This document shows positions 6,250 to 13,172 of a stretch of 16,311 bases of DNA, piece by piece; positions within the stretch are counted from its first letter, which is position 1; every line of letters starts with the position of its first letter. The position numbers and the translations under genes were made by a program. The stretch is from the NCBI GenBank assembly GCA_947458305.1, contig CANGZO010000019.1, positions 1-16,311 on the forward strand, written 5' to 3'. The notes under the pieces were generated by a model, which made no database searches, was not told the origin of the DNA, and saw only the letters and a program-made list of their open reading frames with translations. The stretch comes from Comamonadaceae bacterium (GTDB lineage: Bacteria > Pseudomonadota > Gammaproteobacteria > Burkholderiales > Burkholderiaceae_C).

Positions 6250-7337
6250 GATGCTGGCGCTGTGCGCGTCAGCAACATCGAATCCCCGTAGCTGAAAAAC
6301 CGGTATTTCTGCGCTATCGCGTGGCGGTACAGGCCCATGATGTGCTCGTAACCCGCAAAAGCGCTGACCAGCATCATCAGCGTGCTTTTGGGCAGGTGGA
6401 AGTTGGTGATCAGCAGGTCCACCACTTTGAACTCAAACCCCGGGGTGATGAAAATCTCGGTATCGCCGCTGGCCTGGCCAAACTTGGCCCAGGATTCGAG
6501 CGTGCGCACGGTGGTCGTGCCCACCGCAATCACTTTGCCGCCGCGTGTTTTGCACTCTGCAATGGCTTGCTGCGTGGCTTCGGGCACTTCGTACCACTCG
6601 CTGTGCATGGTGTGCTCGGCAATGTTCTCGGTCTTGACCGGCTGGAAGGTGCCTGCGCCCACATGCAGCGTCACGCTGGCGGTCTGCACGCCACGCGCCG
6701 CCAGGGCCGATAACACCCCCTCGTCAAAATGCAGCGCCGCCGTGGGCGCAGCCACCGCGCCGGGTGCGCGTGCAAACACGGTCTGGTAACGCTCTTCGTC
6801 TTCTTCGGTGTCGGCGTGATCGGCAGTGCCTGCAGGGCGCTCAATGTACGGTGGCAGCGGCACCACGCCATGCTTTTCCATCAAGGCGTGCGGCTCGTCG
6901 CTCAGCTGCAGGTGAAACAGCTGGCCGTTTTCATCGGGCCATCGGCCCAGCAGCACAGCATCGAAACCGCCGTTGCGCGCGCCGCCTGCCAAATACATCT
7001 TGCCGCCCACCAAAGGTTTTTTGCTCACCTTCATGTGTGCCACCACTTGGTGGCCCTGTAGCACGCGCTCGATCAACAGTTCCAGCTTGCCGCCGCTGGC
7101 CTTCTCGCCAAAGATGCGGGCCTTGACCACCTTGGTGTCGTTGAACACCAGCAAGTCGCCCGGGTTGAGCAGGCTGGGCAGATCGCGAAAAATCCGGTCG
7201 GTCACCGCCCCGGGCGCGCCGTCAAGCAAGCGCGAGCCGCTGCGCTCGGTGGCAGGGTGTTGGGCAATCAGTTCGGGGGGGAGCTCAAAGTCGAAATCGT
7301 TGAGCGTGAAGGCGCGGGGGGAGGTAGAGGTAGACAT
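6237..7337 (-). CDS. queA: S-adenosylmethionine:tRNA ribosyltransferase-isomerase QueA
   Basis: QueA transfers and isomerises the ribosyl group of S-adenosylmethionine onto preQ1 in tRNA to give epoxyqueuosine, the step after TGT. The 366-residue protein is slightly longer than the Escherichia coli enzyme (about 356). Landmarks are FELPPELIAQHPATERSGSRLL near the N terminus, FNDTKVVKARIFG, VTLHVGAGTFQPV, VIAVGTTTVRTLESWA, and ITNFHLPKSTLMMLVSAFAGYE near the C terminus. ATG 7337 opens MSTSTSPRAFTLNDFDFELP. An earlier Met is not available in frame. The 3' end overlaps the ferredoxin gene on the other strand. The leader holds a GGGCC/GGCCC hairpin (7344-7358) and a perfect ACGGGCCCGT palindrome (7351-7360). 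Confidence 0.96.
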   Translation of the reverse strand: MSTSTSPRAFTLNDFDFELPPELIAQHPATERSGSRLLDGAPGAVTDRIFRDLPSLLNPGDLLVFNDTKVVKARIFGEKASGGKLELLIERVLQGHQVVAHMKVSKKPLVGGKMYLAGGARNGGFDAVLLGRWPDENGQLFHLQLSDEPHALMEKHGVVPLPPYIERPAGTADHADTEEDEERYQTVFARAPGAVAAPTAALHFDEGVLSALAARGVQTASVTLHVGAGTFQPVKTENIAEHTMHSEWYEVPEATQQAIAECKTRGGKVIAVGTTTVRTLESWAKFGQASGDTEIFITPGFEFKVVDLLITNFHLPKSTLMMLVSAFAGYEHIMGLYRHAIAQKYRFFSYGDSMLLTRTAPASQAS

Positions 7338-7380
7338 GCTTCAGGGCCGGACGGGCCCGTACGAAGTTAAAGGGATGCCT

Positions 7381-7386
7381 ATTATC
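7381..7386 (-). promoter_or_regulatory. Candidate -10 element for queA (GATAAT)
   Basis: Read on the minus strand, GATAAT at 7386-7381 is a good -10 hexamer that would give a leader of about 37 nt before the queA ATG. The best -35 partner is weak (TTCTTC at 18 bp or TTCGAC at 15 bp). The rest of the 103-bp gap between queA and the DUF799 gene shows no convincing terminator. Confidence 0.3.
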
Positions 7387-7440
7387 TTAGAGACTTGAGT
7401 CGTCGAAGAAATGCCCCGCAGCAACCTCCTAGTTGATTGA

Positions 7441-8070
7441 TTATTTATCCACTCTGTAGGGGCCATTGGGTATGGCATTTGGGCCTGTAATAAAAACTTC
7501 GTTGTTGGCTTGTTTTGCCAACGGCATGAAGTTTGGAGCCGCGCGTGTGACTGCCGCATTGATGGCCGCAGCTACGAGCGCAGCCATAGGAGAACCAGCA
7601 TTGTTGTTGTTTTGTGGTTGGTAAACCATCTTCTGATTGGCCTGCCAAAGTTCTACGCCATCCTTGTAGACAATTCTGTAATCAAAATCAACCGTGACTG
7701 TGGTGGTAATGAAGGCGTACCGTGCATCCCATCGATTGATTCGTACGTACAAAATACTGTCAGCTCCGAACATCCCGGCTAAGGCTTCAGGCGGTTGTGC
7801 ATGAATTTGATCGCCCTCATAAAAGCCTTCTTGTTCAAGCACCGTTTTGATGGTGTGAACGGGGAAAACATAAAAGCCTTTTTCTGCCAGTGGCACGGGC
7901 AAAGTGCTCAAAAGATAGTTGGGGGCATCTACATCCAATGACTTATTGACCGTAGGGACAACCAGAATCGAACGCGGGGCAGCGGCCTGGAAAGAGCTCA
8001 GGTCTTTTTTAGGCGCAGTTGCAACGCAACCGGTTAAAAAAACTGTCAAAAGTGGGAGTAGCCATTTCAT
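7441..8070 (-). CDS. DUF799 (GNA1162-like) lipoprotein
   Basis: A 209-residue predicted lipoprotein of the DUF799/GNA1162 family, named after a Neisseria meningitidis antigen. The signal peptide MKWLLPLLTVFLTGC ends in a lipobox (LTGC) with C15 as the lipidated residue; V16 follows, consistent with outer-membrane sorting. Family hallmarks are ILVVPTVNKSLDVDAPNYLL, LAEKGFYVFPV, MFGADSILYVRI and VELWQANQ. The fold of this family is related to the N-terminal domain of TolB and to PelC/CsgG-type lipoproteins, as far as I recall. Function is unknown. It is last in a four-gene minus-strand operon, and its ATG overlaps the DUF4810 stop by 4 bp, with an AAGGGG site about 9 nt upstream. Confidence 0.9.
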   Translation of the reverse strand: MKWLLPLLTVFLTGCVATAPKKDLSSFQAAAPRSILVVPTVNKSLDVDAPNYLLSTLPVPLAEKGFYVFPVHTIKTVLEQEGFYEGDQIHAQPPEALAGMFGADSILYVRINRWDARYAFITTTVTVDFDYRIVYKDGVELWQANQKMVYQPQNNNNAGSPMAALVAAAINAAVTRAAPNFMPLAKQANNEVFITGPNAIPNGPYRVDK

Positions 8071-8420
8071 TGCAGAGTCCCCTTAGAGGTTCGGTCCAAA
8101 TTTGTAATCAATGCATCCATCAGTTTTCTGCTTTCGGGCCACGTGGTCTTTTCCGCGTTGTAATAAAACCGGGCTTTGACTTTGTCACCTGCTTGTAAAA
8201 AAAGAGTAGCCAATTCAGAGCTCAAACCCGGTGGTACTTTTTCACCAGACTGCTGCAGCTTCTGTATGTGAGCTTCCAGATTTGTGCGCATGCCATTCAT
8301 CTTTTCGGGCTCTTTGTAGCCACGGTAAAGCATGTCTTCGTAGCCGCCCCATTGATAAAGGGACTTTGGTGCACAGGCGGCCAAGCTCAGCACAATGGGC
8401 AGGAGTATTAGATGTTTCAT
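8067..8420 (-). CDS. DUF4810 lipoprotein
   Basis: A 117-residue predicted lipoprotein. The signal peptide MKHLILLPIVLSLAAC has a lipobox LAAC with C16 as the lipidated residue. The mature part is mostly helical and carries the DUF4810 hallmarks: YQWGGYEDMLYRGYK near the start, VPPGLSSELATLFLQAGDKVKARFYYN in the middle, and EKTTWPESRKLMDALI near the end. The layout is similar to a tetratricopeptide-like pair of helices. In Neisseria and other proteobacteria genes of this family sit between a CsgG-like gene and a DUF799 gene, exactly as here. The role is unknown; scaffolding of the CsgG-like protein is an inference. It starts 7 nt after the preceding gene's stop and overlaps the DUF799 start. 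Confidence 0.85.
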   Translation of the reverse strand: MKHLILLPIVLSLAACAPKSLYQWGGYEDMLYRGYKEPEKMNGMRTNLEAHIQKLQQSGEKVPPGLSSELATLFLQAGDKVKARFYYNAEKTTWPESRKLMDALITNLDRTSKGTLQ

Positions 8421-8427
8421 AAACGGG

Positions 8428-8772
8428 TCACTTCAATACAAAACTTTTAACGACGCCATCACCAGCGTAAAAGCGCTCTTCATGAATAACTTGCGTGCCT
8501 TGAACAATGCGAAGCTGATGAGTGCCCGGCTGAACTTTCAACGTGGCAATGCCATCCAGGTAATCCTGTACGGCGCCAACGTCCATGTTGTCGAGAATGA
8601 CGCGTGCGGTAGTTAGTCGTGTGTCTGCCCCATCGGCTTTGAATGAAATCTGAGGCCGCATGTCAGATACGGACTGTTTTTCAGTGGGCATCTGGACGCA
8701 AGCAGTAACAAACGCACACGAAACAGTGATGAAGATCACTTTGGATTTGATTTGAAATTCATTGAGCGTCAT
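8428..8772 (-). CDS. Small PEGA-like lipoprotein, extra member of the CsgG-like operon
   Basis: A 114-residue protein with a lipoprotein signal peptide ending in VTAC (C25 lipidated). After a short linker the C-terminal 60 residues read as a compact beta domain: RVILDNMDVGAVQDYLDG, then LKVQPGTHQLRIVQG, then ERFYAGDGVVKSFVLK. The order 'strand-D-x-vG, pG-x-H-x-l-x-v, terminal beta hairpin' resembles a PEGA domain, which is common in surface and periplasmic proteins. The match is by eye. I do not recall this gene in the standard three-gene set of CsgG-like, DUF4810 and DUF799. It overlaps the CsgG-like stop by 4 bp (ATGA at 8769-8772), so it is part of the same transcript and probably the same complex. 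Confidence 0.75.
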   Translation of the reverse strand: MTLNEFQIKSKVIFITVSCAFVTACVQMPTEKQSVSDMRPQISFKADGADTRLTTARVILDNMDVGAVQDYLDGIATLKVQPGTHQLRIVQGTQVIHEERFYAGDGVVKSFVLK

Positions 8773-9737
8773 TTGGGCACCACCAGCAGTTCTTGTATGT
8801 TGTAACCCTGTAAGGCGCCTGAAGTCAGGGTTCCAACGGAACCTTCATTGGTCTCGTTGTCTCCGAAATTGCTGTCGATCCTTATTTCAGCTATGCGCTG
8901 ACCTGGCAGGGTTATCTCAAAGCCGGTTTGAGGCGATTTCACTTTGCGACCAGACGTTTGGACCGCGAATGTCATGCCTGGCTGGATGCCTTGGGCTTTA
9001 CCTCCAGCAATGAACAACTGTTGCCCCTCTGCAGACAAAATCCCGGTTTGCCATGGTCGTTGATTCATTTGATTGGCCAGTTTGTTAACGACTTCTGAAA
9101 TGGCTTGGCGGATAGCCGCATCATTCAGGGTGCCGTCATAGCTGGCTTGCGAACCAAATCCGAATGTGGATGCTGTTTCTGTCGATGCTTCGCCTGCACC
9201 CGATGTGGCAAAGAACACGTGGCCCGTCTTGGCGTCAACCACGCGAACGTCAACTTTGGCAAAGGCAACTTGCCTTTTGCTGGAGGATGCGAATCCGGTT
9301 TGGCCAATTGTTTTTCGACCGAACTCAGTCAATGAACCCACAATCAGCGCGTCAACGCCGACCAGATTGAGTTGACTGCCTGTGAGCTGACTTTCCGCTG
9401 TCAATTTGGAGATGTCTGGTCGCTCAAAAACCAAGTAGTTTCCCGATTCGGTCAGGGATTTGCTCAGCATGTCAGTCACTTGTTTGCCCAAGGGGTCACC
9501 AGCTCTGTCACGTAACAAAGATTGACCGTAATTGGTCTCGTTGCTGATACGGCCTAGAGCAATCTTGCGCTTGAGTGTCGGAGTGCTCACAGCGGTTTGA
9601 ACTGTTCGCTGGGCAGCTTGCTCTTGCTTTGCGGGGAAGGCAGATTCTTTCGGTGTTGCTGGAGGGGTTTGGACTGCGCACCCTCCAAGCAAAAGAACCA
9701 TAGCAAGCGTTGATCCGCTTGTTACTCTCGAAGTCAT
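8769..9737 (-). CDS. CsgG-like outer-membrane lipoprotein
   Basis: A 322-residue CsgG/HfaB-family lipoprotein. The signal peptide ends LLLGGC with C20 as the lipidated residue. The CsgG-type core spans about residues 55-220: KIALGRISNETNYGQ, LGKQVTDMLSKSLTESGNYLVFERPDI, VGVDALIVGSLTEFGRKT, VDVRVVDAKTGHVFFATSGAGEA and AIRQAISEVVNKLANQM. The C-terminal 100 residues form a FlgT-like tail (AEGQQLFIAGGKAQGIQPGMTFAV) that curli CsgG lacks. Escherichia coli CsgG forms the nonameric pore that secretes curli, but no curlin (CsgA/B) or chaperone (CsgE/F) is encoded nearby, so curli is unlikely. It begins the four-gene operon, with a strong AAGGA site 5 nt before ATG 9737. Confidence 0.88.
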   Translation of the reverse strand: MTSRVTSGSTLAMVLLLGGCAVQTPPATPKESAFPAKQEQAAQRTVQTAVSTPTLKRKIALGRISNETNYGQSLLRDRAGDPLGKQVTDMLSKSLTESGNYLVFERPDISKLTAESQLTGSQLNLVGVDALIVGSLTEFGRKTIGQTGFASSSKRQVAFAKVDVRVVDAKTGHVFFATSGAGEASTETASTFGFGSQASYDGTLNDAAIRQAISEVVNKLANQMNQRPWQTGILSAEGQQLFIAGGKAQGIQPGMTFAVQTSGRKVKSPQTGFEITLPGQRIAEIRIDSNFGDNETNEGSVGTLTSGALQGYNIQELLVVPK

Positions 9738-9821
9738 AAATTTCCTTATTTAAAGGCTGAATGAGCCTGAATCAAATGAGTTGTTTGTGTCGTTTAAACC
9801 ATTTCCGACTGATGGAAACGA

Positions 9822-10520
9822 TCAGTACACAATGGTCAGAAAAGAGCCACTTGGCCAGACGCCTGTTTCAGAAATTCGCGTCAGAGTGCCGCTAGGCGTC
9901 ATTCGAAAAGTCACAGTATTTGTGAACGTCGTAGAGCCCAAAGTGTTTTTGTCAACACTAATAATTTTCAGCAGTGCTGTAGAGGCGGTATCTGGCTCAA
10001 GCGCAAAAGACACCGATGAGGTGCCTGTTGGCGTTAATTTTGCCGATGTGGTGTAGGTCGTTGCCGTGTACCAGACCCCAGTGCTATTGACTCTGGCAGT
10101 CGCCGGGATGGTCACGGAACTTGAGACAACTTCATATTCTTCGCCAATGGAGCCAAGTGGGTTGTAGTTCGTGTCAACAAATTCAGTTGAGCTGCTGGAT
10201 AAGGGTATCGTTCGACCATTGGCATTCAGTGTTCCTGTTACTGCAGTAACTTTTTGCAGCGCCCCTTGAAGTTCAAATGTGGTGCTTGTCAATGCACCTT
10301 CGGTGACTGTTCCGTTGCCGGACACGTTGATCCCATCTATGGTGCCCGACGCAGTGAATGGCACTGATCGCGTGGCAGTCAAGTGATTCACATATGCGGT
10401 ACGCAGCTGAAAAGTATCGGTCGACACTACGGTCGTGCTCCCGCCGCCCCCGCCCCCGCAGCCACTGGCAAACAATAAAGTTGACAACGACATTGCAAAA
10501 ATTACTTGACGGTTCCACAT
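9822..10520 (-). CDS. Hypothetical Gly-tract lipoprotein
   Basis: A 232-residue predicted lipoprotein that I do not recognise as a named family. ATG 10520 is chosen over a TTG 15 bp upstream because GGAG lies 9 nt before it. The signal peptide MWNRQVIFAMSLSTLLFASGC has C21 as the lipidated residue, followed directly by six glycines and Ser/Thr-rich sequence, a tether-like start common in exported lipoproteins of Comamonadaceae. The mature part is rich in Thr, Ser, Val and Asn, few Cys, and looks like an all-beta protein with repeated short strands. It lies 84 bp upstream of the CsgG-like gene on the same strand, so it may be the first gene of the same operon or a surface cargo. Both are inference. 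Confidence 0.8.
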   Translation of the reverse strand: MWNRQVIFAMSLSTLLFASGCGGGGGGSTTVVSTDTFQLRTAYVNHLTATRSVPFTASGTIDGINVSGNGTVTEGALTSTTFELQGALQKVTAVTGTLNANGRTIPLSSSSTEFVDTNYNPLGSIGEEYEVVSSSVTIPATARVNSTGVWYTATTYTTSAKLTPTGTSSVSFALEPDTASTALLKIISVDKNTLGSTTFTNTVTFRMTPSGTLTRISETGVWPSGSFLTIVY

Positions 10521-10537
10521 GGAATGGGTCTCCAAAA

Positions 10538-10588
10538 AAATGTTCGATATCGCACATTTGTAATCAACTATATCAAAATTTGTTATAG
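10538..10588. promoter_or_regulatory. Two near-perfect dyads in the divergent regulator/lipoprotein promoter
   Basis: Dyad A spans 10538-10559: arms AAATGT and ACATTT around CGATATCG, with 10 of 11 base pairs matching. Dyad B spans 10568-10588: arms CTATA and TATAG around CAAA-A-TTTG, with 9 of 10 base pairs matching. Their centres are 29.5 bp apart, close to three helical turns. They fill the AT-rich gap between a lipoprotein gene (minus strand) and a helix-turn-helix gene (plus strand), so they are candidate operators for a dimeric regulator. Their half-sites differ in sequence, so two proteins could be involved. Confidence 0.6.
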
Positions 10589-10629
10589 ATATTCACAATT
10601 AAATGCGGGCAAGCCTTTACGTTTGCCTT

Positions 10630-11043
10630 ATGTTGACCACAAACGAAACAGAAGCATTTGCCGAACGACTTCGTCGTTCGCTAGATGGCTGCGGCGTTCG
10701 TCAATCCCCTACTTTGGTGGCCAACGAGTTCAACCTGCGGTATTGGGGCCGCAGCATCACCCCCCATACCGCGCGCAATTGGTTGCTGGGTAAAGCCATG
10801 CCCACGCAGGACAAATTGCGGGTGTTGGCCGATTGGTTACAGGTCAGCCCAGACGAGCTGAGGTTTGGTCGGTCCGGCGGCGCTGTCATGGCCGCAGAGG
10901 CTTCGACAGACCCGGCTTCGCTGAGCATGGCCGATCGTGAAATGCTCAGTCGCTACCTCGGTTTGGATGTGAATGACCGTAAAACGGTGCGCGAGGTGGT
11001 CACGGCTTTGTCTATCGCTGCCAGCTTGAAGTCAAAGGGGTAA
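10630..11043 (+). CDS. Helix-turn-helix (XRE/Cro-like) transcriptional regulator
   Basis: A 137-residue DNA-binding protein. The N-terminal half holds a Cro/C1-type helix-turn-helix region: FAERLRRSLDGCGV, SPTLVANEFNLRYWGRSITPHTARNWLLGKAMPTQDKLRVLADWLQVS, which are the recognisable pieces (each shown in parts). The C-terminal 60 residues are Ser/Ala-rich and then helical, with ADREMLSRYLG and NDRKTVREVV. ATG 10630 gives MLTTNETEAFAERL, close to homologues as I recall them; ATG 10603 would add nine residues and neither has a clear ribosome binding site. It is divergent from the Gly-tract lipoprotein gene across a region with two dyads, suggesting it regulates that gene and perhaps itself. No ligand domain is visible. 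Confidence 0.8.
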   Translation: MLTTNETEAFAERLRRSLDGCGVRQSPTLVANEFNLRYWGRSITPHTARNWLLGKAMPTQDKLRVLADWLQVSPDELRFGRSGGAVMAAEASTDPASLSMADREMLSRYLGLDVNDRKTVREVVTALSIAASLKSKG

Positions 11044-11086
11044 GCGCCTCTCTGTTGTGCAGACTTGGACGCGGCACAATCGCCCC

Positions 11087-13156
11087 ATGCCCTCCCCGAC
11101 AGCTCCCGCATCTGCCAAAACACTCAGCGCCCCCCAAAAAGCGCTGATCAAGCTGGGCTTGAAGCGCGACATCGATCTGGCGCTGCACCTGCCGCTGCGC
11201 TACGAGGACGAGACGCGCATCGTCAAATTGCGTGATGCGCGCGAGGGCGATACCGCGCAGATCGAGGCGACGGTGACGGCTTGCGAGATCACGATGCGGC
11301 CACGCCGACAGCTTTTGGTGACTGTGGACGATGGCTCGGACACCTGCGTGATGCGCTTCTTCAGCTTCTACCCCTCGCACCAAAAGGCGCTGGCCGTGGG
11401 CAATCGCATCCGGGCGCGGGGCGAGGTCAAGGGTGGCTTCATGGGGCTGACCATGATGCACCCGACCTTCAAGGCGGCGGGTGGCAACTTAGCCGAGGCG
11501 CTGACTCCGGTTTACCCCACGGTGGCCGGCTTGGCCCAAGCTTATTTGCGCCGCGCTGTGATCACGGGCCTGAACCATGCCGACTTGAGCGAGACCTTGC
11601 CCCCGGGCATCGACTGGCCGGACCCGCGTGGGGCCTGGTCGCTGAGGGATGCGCTGCGGTTTTTGCACCACCCGACGCCCGATGTATCGCTGGCCGCTTT
11701 AGAAGACCGCAGTCACCCGGCCTGGGTGCGCCTGAAGTGCGAGGAGTTGCTGGCGCAGCAGCTGTCGCAGCTGACCGCTAAGCGCGAGCGCGATTTGTTG
11801 CGGGCGCCGGGTTTGAAAATGAAGCGCGGCGCTTTGCACGACCAGTTGAACAAAGCGCTGCCATTTGCCTTGACGAATGCCCAGCAGCGCGTGGGGCGCG
11901 AAATTGCCCAAGACCTGAGCCGCTCAGTGCCCATGCACCGCCTGCTGCAAGGCGATGTCGGGGCCGGCAAAACCGTGGTGGCCGCGCTGGCGGCCATGGT
12001 GGCGATCGACGCGGGTTGGCAATGCGCCTTGATGGCCCCGACCGAAATTTTGGCCACCCAACACTTTGCAAAGTTGGTGGGCTGGCTGGAGCCGCTGGGC
12101 GTGAAAGTGGCCTGGCTGATTGGCAGCCAGAAGAAGAAAGAACGCGCCGCCATGCTGGCGCTGATCGAGTCGGGCGAGGCCGCGCTGGTGGTGGGCACGC
12201 ACGCGGTGATTCAAGAGCATGTCAAGTTCAAGAACCTGGGGCTGGCCGTGATCGACGAGCAGCACCGTTTTGGCGTGGCGCAGCGCCTGGCCTTGCGCGG
12301 CAAGATGCAGGCCCCCGGCATGGAGCCGCACATGCTGATGATGACGGCCACGCCCATCCCACGCACGCTGGCCATGAGCTATTACGCCGACCTGGATGTG
12401 TCGGTGATCGACGAATTACCGCCCGGCCGCACGCCCATCGTGACCCGCGTGGTGTCGGACCACCGCCGCCACGAGGTGGTCGAGCGCATTGGGGCGCAGC
12501 TGCAAGAGGGGCGGCAGGTGTATTGGGTCTGCCCGCTGATTGAAGAAAGCGAAGCACTGGACTTGACCAATGCCACCCAAACCCACGCCGACCTGAGCGA
12601 GGCGCTGCCGGGCGTGATGGTGGGGCTGCTGCATTCGCGCATGCCCGTGGCCGAGAAAAAGGCGGTGATGGAACTCTTCACCGCTGGCGTGATGGGTGTG
12701 CTGGTCAGCACCACGGTGATCGAGGTGGGGGTGGACGTGCCCAATGCCTCGCTGATGGTGATCGAGCACGCCGAGCGTTTTGGCCTCTCCCAGTTGCACC
12801 AGTTGCGTGGCCGGGTCGGACGTGGCGCGGCGGCTTCGGCCTGTGTGCTGCTGTACGGCACGCCAGAGGGCGGGCGCCTGAGCGAGACCGCCCGTGAGCG
12901 TTTGCGGGCCATGGTGGAGACCAACGACGGTTTCGAGATCGCCCGGCGCGATTTGGAGATTCGGGGGCCGGGTGAGTTCTTGGGGGCTCGCCAGTCGGGC
13001 GCGCCCTTGCTGCGCTTTGCCGATCTGGAAACCGATGGGCATTTGCTGGACTGGGCACGTGCGCTGGCCCCGGTGATGCTGGACCGGCACGCGGGTTTGG
13101 CTGAGCGACACATTGGCCGGTGGTTGGGTGGAAAATCCGAGTACCTCAAGGCTTGA
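11087..13156 (+). CDS. recG: ATP-dependent DNA helicase RecG
   Basis: RecG remodels stalled replication forks and branch-migrates Holliday junctions. The 689-residue protein has an N-terminal wedge/OB region, with LPLRYEDET near residue 36, then the superfamily 2 helicase motifs. Walker A is GDVGAGKT (289-296), the Walker B-like box is DEQH (390-393), then TATPIPRTLA and QLRGRVGRG (572-579). The C-terminal LEIRGPGEFLGARQSG is also a family hallmark. ATG 11087 is preferred to the GTG at 11057 because the upstream ten residues are not family-like; length then matches RecG proteins (about 690). No strong ribosome binding site is seen. The oxyR gene follows after 16 bp, so the two may be co-transcribed. 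Confidence 0.97.
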   Translation: MPSPTAPASAKTLSAPQKALIKLGLKRDIDLALHLPLRYEDETRIVKLRDAREGDTAQIEATVTACEITMRPRRQLLVTVDDGSDTCVMRFFSFYPSHQKALAVGNRIRARGEVKGGFMGLTMMHPTFKAAGGNLAEALTPVYPTVAGLAQAYLRRAVITGLNHADLSETLPPGIDWPDPRGAWSLRDALRFLHHPTPDVSLAALEDRSHPAWVRLKCEELLAQQLSQLTAKRERDLLRAPGLKMKRGALHDQLNKALPFALTNAQQRVGREIAQDLSRSVPMHRLLQGDVGAGKTVVAALAAMVAIDAGWQCALMAPTEILATQHFAKLVGWLEPLGVKVAWLIGSQKKKERAAMLALIESGEAALVVGTHAVIQEHVKFKNLGLAVIDEQHRFGVAQRLALRGKMQAPGMEPHMLMMTATPIPRTLAMSYYADLDVSVIDELPPGRTPIVTRVVSDHRRHEVVERIGAQLQEGRQVYWVCPLIEESEALDLTNATQTHADLSEALPGVMVGLLHSRMPVAEKKAVMELFTAGVMGVLVSTTVIEVGVDVPNASLMVIEHAERFGLSQLHQLRGRVGRGAAASACVLLYGTPEGGRLSETARERLRAMVETNDGFEIARRDLEIRGPGEFLGARQSGAPLLRFADLETDGHLLDWARALAPVMLDRHAGLAERHIGRWLGGKSEYLKA

Positions 13157-13172
13157 TGTTCAAATCACACCC

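Noticed and set aside
8769..9737. Curli secretion system
   Set aside because: The CsgG-like protein has a C-terminal tail not found in curli CsgG and there are no csgA, csgB, csgE or csgF genes nearby.
10441..10461. Phase-variable homopolymer in the Gly-tract lipoprotein gene
   Set aside because: The coding run has only C5 blocks broken by G, too short and interrupted to be a convincing slippage site.
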